Made by a program: the position numbers and the translations under genes. Under the pieces are notes generated by a model that searched no databases, was not told the origin of the DNA, and saw only the letters and a program-made list of their open reading frames with translations. DNA of 10,510 nt from Thermoleophilaceae bacterium (GTDB lineage: Bacteria > Actinomycetota > Thermoleophilia > Solirubrobacterales > JACPNS01), in contig JAEMRJ010000082.1 in the NCBI GenBank assembly GCA_016463365.1, positions 1-10,510 on the forward strand, written 5' to 3'. Shown in pieces: positions 5,526 to 10,510 of the stretch (positions are counted from its first letter, which is position 1; every line of letters starts with the position of its first letter).

Positions 5526-6341
5526 TTGTCCGACTCTTCAAAAAACGAACTGGCGGTGCTTGATGGGCAGCTGATGCCTGTTGAGCAGGCGACCGTCCCA
5601 GTCACGGACGATGGATTTGTCCGCGGTGACGGCGTGTTTGAAGCGCTTCGCGTCTACGGCGGTAGGCAGTACGGGCTCGACCAGCACATGGATCGGTTGA
5701 TTTTGTCGGCTGCCGGGATGCGGCTGCACATCGATGCCGATTCGATCAGGCGAGATGTCGCCACGCTGATCGCGGCGCGGGGGGAGGCTGATTACGCGAT
5801 CCGCATCATCTGCACCCGCGGGGGGCACACGATCGTCAAGAGCGAGGCTTTGCACGACTTTCCGGAGTCGATCTCGCTCTGCTCGATCGACTACCGGACG
5901 ACCGTTGTCCTTGACGGCTTGAAAACGCTCTCTTACGGCGGCAACGTGTTGGCAAATCGCATTGCTGTGGAGCGCGGGTTCGACGAGTCGCTGCTGGTGA
6001 CTCCCGACGGAGTTCTGCTCGAAGGCCCGACAGCGTCGCTCTTCTGGTCGCCCGATGGCGCCAGGCTCGTCACGCCGCCGCTGGAGGAAGGGATCCTTGA
6101 TTCGATCACGCGCGCAGTGCTGATCGAAAAGCTTGGCGTTGAGGTGCGCTCGACGACGCTCGACGAAGTGCTCGAAGCAGAAGAAGCCTTCCTCTGCTCT
6201 TCGATCCGTGAGATTCAGGCTGTCAACAAGATCGACGACCACGCCATGGGTGCTCCGGGGCCGCTCACGGTCGCCGCAAAGCAGCTCTACGCGGATGCGG
6301 TCCAGGCAAGACTCGCCGCTGCGGACGCGAACAACTCCTAA
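5526..6341 (+). CDS. Fold-type IV PLP enzyme: aminodeoxychorismate lyase / branched-chain aminotransferase family
   Basis: This is a class IV PLP-dependent enzyme of 271 residues. Family blocks are an N-terminal LDGQLMP (12-18), GFVRGDGVFE (30-39), HMDRL (54-58), the PLP lysine at K133 in LKTLSYGGNVLANR (132-145), and LLEGPTASLFW (164-174) with the PLP-binding Glu at 166. The family includes 4-amino-4-deoxychorismate lyase (folate), branched-chain aminotransferase and D-amino acid aminotransferase. The RGDGVFE form and KTLSY around the lysine recall the actinobacterial ADC-lyase-like proteins (mycobacterial Rv0812 type). The usual SNLF or SNIF after EGP is ASLF here. Substrate cannot be fixed from sequence, and no folate or valine genes lie near. 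The TTG start is chosen from GAGG at 5517 and normal N-terminal length. It is 37 bases upstream of the sugar operon; it is not needed for that pathway, whose known aminotransferases are fold-type I. Confidence 0.85.
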   Translation: MSDSSKNELAVLDGQLMPVEQATVPVTDDGFVRGDGVFEALRVYGGRQYGLDQHMDRLILSAAGMRLHIDADSIRRDVATLIAARGEADYAIRIICTRGGHTIVKSEALHDFPESISLCSIDYRTTVVLDGLKTLSYGGNVLANRIAVERGFDESLLVTPDGVLLEGPTASLFWSPDGARLVTPPLEEGILDSITRAVLIEKLGVEVRSTTLDEVLEAEEAFLCSSIREIQAVNKIDDHAMGAPGPLTVAAKQLYADAVQARLAAADANNS

Positions 6342-6378
6342 GACCTTCGCGCGGCCCGGGGCAGCGCTCAAAATTTCC

Positions 6379-7464
6379 ATGCACGTACTCACCATCATTG
6401 GCAACCGTCCGCAGTTCGTCAAGCTGGCCGCAGTCAGCCCGTTGCTGCGCGCGCGTCACACCGAGACCCTGATCCACACCGGTCAGCACCACGACCGCGA
6501 ACTCTCGTCCGTCTTCTTCGAGCAGCTGGGTCTGCCAGATCCCGATCACAACCTCGGGATCGCCGGCGGTAGCAACTCGCAGCAGACGGCGCGCATGCTC
6601 GAAGTGCTCGAGCCGATCGTCACCCAAGCCGCCCCCGACGTCGTACTCGTCTACGGCGACACCAACTCCACGCTCGCCGGCGCGCTCGTCGCCGCCCAGC
6701 TCAGCGTCCCGCTCGCGCACGTCGAAGCCGGACTGCGCTCTTTCGACCGCGCGATGCCCGAAGAGGTCAACCGCGTCGTCTGCGACGCGCTTTCGGATCT
6801 GCTGCTGGCCCCGGGCCCCTCCGCGGCAGAGAACCTCGCGCGCGAAGGTGTTGCGGGGGACGTCGTTGTCACGGGCGACGTGATGGGGGATGTCGTGCTC
6901 GGTCTCGGTCGCAGCGCCCCGATCGAATTCGACGTTGTGCTCAACGGCTTCTTCCTGGTCACCGCCCACCGCGCCGCCAATGTTGACGACCCCGCGCGCC
7001 TCGCGCGCCTCGTCGACCTGATTCTTTCGCTCACGCTGCCTGTGATCTTTCCGGTCCACCCGCGCACCCGCGCCCGGCTCGAAGAGTTTGATCAGCTTTC
7101 ACGGCTCGAAGCTGCGCCCACGGTCACGCTCGCTGCGCCGCTCGACTACGCCTCCACCATCGCGCTCGCCGCCGAGGCGCGCGCCGTGCTGACCGACTCC
7201 GGGGGCCTGCAGAAGGAGTCAGTCTGGCTCGGCACGCAGTGCATCACGCTGCGGCCCAACACCGAGTGGGTCGAGACGCTCGAAGGCGGCTGGAACACTG
7301 TCGTAGACCTTGACGCGGCTCTCGCTGCCAAAGCCCTGCTTTCTCCGCCGCTCGGGGACGCTCCGCGGCTCTACAACGCAGGAAGCGCGGGCATGGCCGT
7401 CGTCGCAGCCCTGGAGGCCCAGTACGCGCGAAGCGAGCCAATTCCGGGGGTAGAGTCAGCGTGA
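6379..7464 (+). CDS. wbpI: UDP-N-acetylglucosamine 2-epimerase family, WbpI type
   Basis: A GT-B-fold, non-hydrolysing C2 epimerase of UDP-GlcNAc-type sugars, 361 residues. The motifs fit WbpI/WlbD rather than WecB: GNRPQFVK (8-15, where WecB has GTRPEAIK), HTGQH (33-37), FFEQLGLP (46-53), YGDTNSTLAG (92-101, Asp94), HVEAGLRSF (114-122, Glu116), MPEEVNR (126-132) and GDVMGD (166-171, where WecB has GNTVID). WbpI converts UDP-GlcNAc(3NAc)A to UDP-ManNAc(3NAc)A, the last step of that pathway. His197 (AHRAANVDD) and DSGG (273-276) are kept. Residue 200 is Ala where the family usually has Glu (RAEN/RREN), worth checking. The ATG at 6379 gives the usual family N-terminus; the frame is open upstream but overlaps the PLP gene. 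No ribosome site is visible. Its stop overlaps the next ATG by one base (TGATG), so translation is probably coupled. Confidence 0.92.
   Translation: MHVLTIIGNRPQFVKLAAVSPLLRARHTETLIHTGQHHDRELSSVFFEQLGLPDPDHNLGIAGGSNSQQTARMLEVLEPIVTQAAPDVVLVYGDTNSTLAGALVAAQLSVPLAHVEAGLRSFDRAMPEEVNRVVCDALSDLLLAPGPSAAENLAREGVAGDVVVTGDVMGDVVLGLGRSAPIEFDVVLNGFFLVTAHRAANVDDPARLARLVDLILSLTLPVIFPVHPRTRARLEEFDQLSRLEAAPTVTLAAPLDYASTIALAAEARAVLTDSGGLQKESVWLGTQCITLRPNTEWVETLEGGWNTVVDLDAALAAKALLSPPLGDAPRLYNAGSAGMAVVAALEAQYARSEPIPGVESA
7451..7456 (+). promoter_or_regulatory. Possible internal -10 box (TAGAGT) before the dehydrogenase gene
   Basis: TAGAGT fits TANNNT and lies 7 bases before ATG 7464, the same geometry as before menG and tatA. 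It lies within the end of the upstream coding sequence, so it may be chance. No -35 is seen. Confidence 0.2.
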
Positions 7465-8744
7465 TGACTGAATCCGGCCAGCACCGCTTCGAATCCGTCG
7501 GCGTGATCGGCCTCGGCTACGTCGGGCTTCCGCTTGCCGTCGCGTTTGCCGAGGCCGGGCTGCGGGTTGTCGGCGTTGACGTTGACCAGTCCAAGCTGAC
7601 CGAGCTGAACGCCGGACGCTCCTATATCGAGGACGTCGCCGCCGGACTGATCGGGGAGAACGAGGAGGCCTTCACCTGGACGAGCGACTACTCCGAGCTT
7701 TCGTCCGTCGACGCCGTCGTGATCGCGGTCCCGACCCCGCTGACGCCCAACCGCGAACCAGACCTCGGCGCCCTCGTCGCTTCAGCGAGCGCGCTCTCAC
7801 GTGTTCTGCGTGAGGGCCAGCTGGTCGTGCTCGAATCAACCACATACCCCGGCACCACCCGCGAGCGCCTCGTGCCGATGCTTGAGGAGTCGGGGCTGCG
7901 GGCCGGAACAGATTTTTTCGTCGCCTTCTCGCCCGAGCGCATCGACCCGGGTCGTACCGACTTCACACTGCGCACCACGCCGAAAGTGGTCGGCGGCGAC
8001 GGCCCCGAGGCCGCCGCACGCGCCAAGGACTTCTACTCGCTCGTCTGCGACACGGTCGTCGAGGTCTCCGGCCCCGAAGTCGCAGAGATGACGAAGCTGC
8101 TCGAGAACATCTACCGCGCGGTGAACATCGCCCTGGTGAACGAGATGGCGGTGATCTCCGATCGCATGGGGATCGACATCTGGGAAGTGGTGGAGGCCGC
8201 GGCCACGAAGCCGTACGGGTTTGCCAGCTTCAAACCCGGCCCGGGCCTCGGCGGGCACTGTCTTCCCGTGGATCCGTTCTACCTCTCGTGGAAGGCCCGC
8301 GAGTACGGGGTTTCGGCCGAGTTCGTCGAGCTCGCCGGTCGCACAAACACCAACATGCCGCGGTTCGCAACTGAACGCGCGATGGAGACGCTGAACAAGG
8401 CCGGCGTGGCCACTTCGAACGCAGAGATTGCTGTGCTTGGAGTCTCCTACAAGCCCGATGTCGGCGATCTGCGTGAGTCACCTGCGCTTGAGATCATGGA
8501 GCAGCTCACCGCCCTGGGCGCGACGCTCAGCTACCACGACCCCCACATCGAAGAGCTCCCCGCATTCGGCCTTTCGTCTGAGCCGCTCGACGAGATCCTC
8601 GAACGCGCGGACCTCGCGCTGATCGTCACCGCGCACTCAGCCGTTGACTACGCCGAGGTCGTCGCCGGCGCAAAACTGGTGCTCGACTTCCGTGGCGTCA
8701 CGCGCGGGCTCGATGTGGAGTCCGCGAAGGTCGTCAGGCTCTAA
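7464..8744 (+). CDS. wbpA: UDP-N-acetyl-D-glucosamine 6-dehydrogenase, WbpA type
   Basis: An NAD-dependent nucleotide-sugar dehydrogenase that oxidises C6 twice to a uronic acid, 426 residues. An N-terminal Rossmann domain (GLGYVGLPLA, 16-25) is followed by VPTPLT (89-94), ESTTYPGTT (124-132) and SPERIDPG (156-163). The central domain has EMTKLLENIYRAVNIALVNE (208-227, Lys211) and the active-site block PGPGLGGHCLPVDPFY (258-273) with catalytic Cys266. The C-terminal UDP-binding domain begins at VLGVSYKPDVGDLRESPA (324-341). The KPYGF...PGPGLGGHC pattern is typical of UDP-GlcNAc 6-dehydrogenases; UDP-ManNAc dehydrogenase (WecC) is the main alternative. The WbpB- and WbpD-type genes downstream favour WbpA. 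The start may be GTG 7461 or ATG 7464, one codon apart. ATG was preferred because it overlaps the previous stop as TGATG. The next gene starts 3 bases after the stop. Confidence 0.92.
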   Translation: MTESGQHRFESVGVIGLGYVGLPLAVAFAEAGLRVVGVDVDQSKLTELNAGRSYIEDVAAGLIGENEEAFTWTSDYSELSSVDAVVIAVPTPLTPNREPDLGALVASASALSRVLREGQLVVLESTTYPGTTRERLVPMLEESGLRAGTDFFVAFSPERIDPGRTDFTLRTTPKVVGGDGPEAAARAKDFYSLVCDTVVEVSGPEVAEMTKLLENIYRAVNIALVNEMAVISDRMGIDIWEVVEAAATKPYGFASFKPGPGLGGHCLPVDPFYLSWKAREYGVSAEFVELAGRTNTNMPRFATERAMETLNKAGVATSNAEIAVLGVSYKPDVGDLRESPALEIMEQLTALGATLSYHDPHIEELPAFGLSSEPLDEILERADLALIVTAHSAVDYAEVVAGAKLVLDFRGVTRGLDVESAKVVRL

Positions 8745-8747
8745 GGC

Positions 8748-9761
8748 GTGAGCGACGCAGTATCAATCGGAGTGCTGGGCCTCGGCTACTGGGGCCCGAA
8801 CCTCGCGCGCAACTTCGCAGCGCTGGAGGGAGCGGAAGTTGCATGGCTCTGCGACGGTGACAAGGGCGCACTCGAGCGCGCCCGCCCGGCTCACCCGTCA
8901 GCGAAACTGACCAGCGATTTCGAAGACCTGCTCTCCGACCAGTCGCTCGACGCCGTCGTGATCGCAGCGCCGGTACCGGCCCACGCCGAGCTCGCTCTCC
9001 GTGCAATCGCGGCCGACAAGCACGTCTTCATCGAGAAGCCGATCGGGGCGACGCTCGCCGAGGCCGAGCAGGTCGCCGAGGCCGCAGCCGCAAGCGGGCG
9101 CATCGTGATGGTTGACCACCTCCTCGAATACCACCCTGCGGTCATCAAGCTCCGTTCGCTGATCGAGGGCGGCGAACTGGGCGACATCCGTTACGTCTAC
9201 TCAACGCGACTGAATCTCGGCAAGCTGCGCACTGACGAGAATGCGCTCTGGAGCCTCGGGCCCCACGACGTCTCGGTCGCGCTCGCCCTGATCAACCAGG
9301 AACCCGACGAAATCTACGCTCACGGCGAGTCCTACATGAACGAGGGCGTCGAAGACGTCGTCTTCGGCTACATGCGTTTCCCGACCGGCGTCGCCGCGCA
9401 CATTCACCTCTCCTGGCTCGACCCGCACAAGGAGCGCCGCATCACTGTGGTCGGCTCCAGGCGCATGGCGACCTTCGACGACATGAGTATTGAGGGCAAG
9501 CTCACCATCTACGACAAGGGCTTCGACGAGAACTACGAGTCCTACGGTGAATATCTCGCTCGATCGGGCGACATCACGATGCCGCAGATCTCCAACGAGG
9601 AGCCACTGCGCATCGTCTGTCGTCACTTTGTCGAGTGCATCCAGACCGGGGCCAGCCCGCGTACGGACGCGCAGTCGGGCCTCAGGACCGTGCGCGTGCT
9701 CGAAGAACTCCAGAACTCGCTGGACGCGTCCCGCGCGCGCGGCCGCGCTCAGGTCAGATGA
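8748..9761 (+). CDS. wbpB: Gfo/Idh/MocA oxidoreductase, WbpB/WlbA type (UDP-GlcNAcA 3-dehydrogenase)
   Basis: An NAD-dependent oxidoreductase of 337 residues. It has an N-terminal Rossmann fold (GLGYWGPNLARNF, 11-23), the EKP motif IEKPIG (95-100, Lys97) and the catalytic-type His173 in LGPHDVSV (170-177). The GYWGPN and LGPHD blocks match the subgroup that oxidises C3 of UDP-GlcNAc uronic acid to the 3-keto sugar, the step before amination. Other Gfo/Idh substrates cannot be ruled out from sequence alone, but an adjacent WbpA-type dehydrogenase and a WbpD-type acyltransferase make this the best reading. The GTG start follows the previous stop by 3 bases; AAGG at 8743-8746 is too close for a normal ribosome site, so translation is probably coupled. 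The stop overlaps the next ATG by 4 bases (ATGA). All three genes must be one transcript. Confidence 0.9.
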   Translation: MSDAVSIGVLGLGYWGPNLARNFAALEGAEVAWLCDGDKGALERARPAHPSAKLTSDFEDLLSDQSLDAVVIAAPVPAHAELALRAIAADKHVFIEKPIGATLAEAEQVAEAAAASGRIVMVDHLLEYHPAVIKLRSLIEGGELGDIRYVYSTRLNLGKLRTDENALWSLGPHDVSVALALINQEPDEIYAHGESYMNEGVEDVVFGYMRFPTGVAAHIHLSWLDPHKERRITVVGSRRMATFDDMSIEGKLTIYDKGFDENYESYGEYLARSGDITMPQISNEEPLRIVCRHFVECIQTGASPRTDAQSGLRTVRVLEELQNSLDASRARGRAQVR

Positions 9762-10423
9762 TCGCTGACGACGTTCAACTGGGCGATGACGTGCAGATCG
9801 GCGAGAACGTCGTCGTCCACCCGGGGGCCGTGATCGGCGACCGCTGCGTCCTCCAGGACGGCGCCGTGGTCGGCAAGCCGGCCGTACTCGGCAAGACTTC
9901 CACCGCAACCGGCATTTCTGCTCCGGCAGTGCTCGGTGCAGGGGTAGCGGTCTGCGCCAACGCAATCGTCTTTGCGGGCGCGACGCTCGCCGACGGAGCG
10001 ATCGTCGGCGATCATGCGATCGTGCGTGAGCGTGTCAGGATCGGTGAGGACTCGATCATCGGTGCCAACGTGGTCGTCGAGAACGACACACTCATCGGCG
10101 ATCGCGTCAAGATCCAGAGCGGTGCCTACGTCACCGCCCACGTGATCGTCGAAGACGGCGTCTTCATCGCGCCTGCGGTCGTCACGACAAATGACAACAC
10201 GATGGGTCGTCACGGGGCCGATCACACAAACAAAGGCCCGGTTTTTCGACGCGGCTGCCGCGTCGGGGCAGCGGCGGTCATCCTGCCGGGGATCGAGATC
10301 GGCGCAGAGGCTTTCGTGGCCGCGGGAGCGCTTGTGACGCGGGATGTGTCCCCAGGAATGCTCGTCATGGGAGCACCGGCTCGCGAAGTGCGTGCAACCG
10401 GTGGTGCAGACCCCCTCTCCTGA
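9758..10423 (+). CDS. wbpD: Left-handed beta-helix (hexapeptide) acyltransferase, WbpD/WlbB type
   Basis: An acyl-CoA-dependent transferase of 221 residues built almost wholly of hexapeptide repeats from about 5 to 135 (IGENVV, IGDRCV, IGEDSI, IGANVV, IGDRVK), then a loop and a final coil (GAAAVILPGIEIGAEA, 170-185). It ends in the family C-terminus MGAPAREV (204-211). In this operon it would acetylate the 3-amino group of UDP-GlcNAc(3NH2)A. Two oddities: it is somewhat longer than WbpD, with extra N-terminal coils, and the IQNNV stretch of WbpD/WlbB, which carries the catalytic Asn, reads IQSGAYVTAHV (119-129). The TTNDNTMGRH block (143-152) is shared with a common actinobacterial sugar acyltransferase subgroup. 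It may therefore use another acyl group or site. The ATG overlaps the previous stop (ATGA). The frame is open upstream to 9635, but that part only mirrors the previous gene. Confidence 0.88.
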   Translation: MIADDVQLGDDVQIGENVVVHPGAVIGDRCVLQDGAVVGKPAVLGKTSTATGISAPAVLGAGVAVCANAIVFAGATLADGAIVGDHAIVRERVRIGEDSIIGANVVVENDTLIGDRVKIQSGAYVTAHVIVEDGVFIAPAVVTTNDNTMGRHGADHTNKGPVFRRGCRVGAAAVILPGIEIGAEAFVAAGALVTRDVSPGMLVMGAPAREVRATGGADPLS

Positions 10424-10496
10424 GTATTCGTTTCGATTGAAGTTCCGCGCGTAGCTGCCGATACAGGCGGAGTACAACAATCGTTGAGGTGGACCA
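10424..10496 (+). promoter_or_regulatory. Leader of the next gene with weak promoter and Shine-Dalgarno
   Basis: This 73-base gap has no terminator-like hairpin, so read-through from the sugar operon is likely. TTGAAG (10437-10442) and GATACA (10460-10465) are spaced by 17 bases and could be a weak promoter. GAGGTGG (10486-10492) before ATG 10497 is a good ribosome binding site, with GAGG 7 bases from the start. Confidence 0.35.
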
Positions 10497-10510
10497 ATGT
10501 CAGACGGCCA
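10497..10510 (+). CDS. Start of a gene cut by the right edge (first codons only)
   Basis: ATG at 10497 follows a good Shine-Dalgarno (GAGG at 10486-10489) and reads M-S-D-G before the window ends. Nothing in these codons identifies the product. From the pathway, the missing C3 aminotransferase (WbpE type, DegT/DnrJ/EryC1 family) is the expected gene, but that is a prediction. Confidence 0.55.

Noticed and set aside
5538..6422. Minus-strand open frame of 294 codons opposite the PLP enzyme
   Set aside because: The plus frame carries all conserved family motifs. The minus frame shows none and has no start signal.
7708..8965. Identical 19-base stretch in the two dehydrogenase genes (7708-7726 and 8947-8965)
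   Set aside because: Both encode the same Rossmann-fold strand (DAVVIA) in a strongly GC-biased codon set. Convergence is a sufficient explanation.

Overview
The window reads as chromosomal DNA of a high-GC actinobacterium. A deep-branching lineage such as the Thermoleophilia (Solirubrobacterales relatives) is my best guess. The reasons are strong G/C-ending codon use, menaquinone-type respiration genes, a bifunctional-type dCTP deaminase close to the mycobacterial form, a TatA/TatC pair without TatB, and several starts that look leaderless. The lineage is an inference; no rRNA gene is present to settle it.

Layout. (1) 1-2298, + strand, respiration: the 3' part of a cytochrome b (subunit IV) - cytochrome c fusion of a bc-type complex, then the menaquinone C-methyltransferase menG, then an overlapping long-chain polyprenyl diphosphate synthase that would make the quinone side chain. 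(2) 2299-2867: a strong hairpin whose U-tract faces the minus strand, and the only minus-strand gene, a small zinc-ribbon protein of unknown function. (3) 2868-5310, + strand: dcd (dCTP deaminase/dUTPase), then tatA, tatC and a membrane-anchored TPR-like protein, closely spaced. (4) 5338-5410: tRNA-Lys(CTT). (5) 5411-5515: a large imperfect inverted repeat that pairs fully only as + strand RNA and ends right before a Shine-Dalgarno sequence. (6) 5526-6341: a fold-type IV PLP enzyme (aminodeoxychorismate lyase / branched-chain aminotransferase family) with a TTG start. (7) 6379 to the right edge: a nucleotide-sugar operon. It holds a WbpI-type 2-epimerase, a WbpA-type UDP-GlcNAc 6-dehydrogenase, a WbpB-type Gfo/Idh oxidoreductase and a WbpD-type left-handed beta-helix acyltransferase, followed by the first codons of another gene.

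How the genes work together. Region 1 makes and uses menaquinone. The last block supplies four of the five enzymes known to turn UDP-GlcNAc into UDP-2,3-diacetamido-2,3-dideoxymannuronic acid, a cell-surface sugar precursor. The missing one is the C3 aminotransferase (WbpE type), and a gene begins at 10497 exactly where one would be expected. 

Most of the window is ordinary housekeeping. The points most worth checking are the sugar pathway, the hairpin between tRNA-Lys and the PLP enzyme, the unrecognised zinc-ribbon and TPR-like proteins, and the repeated TAGNCT box just upstream of ATG starts.
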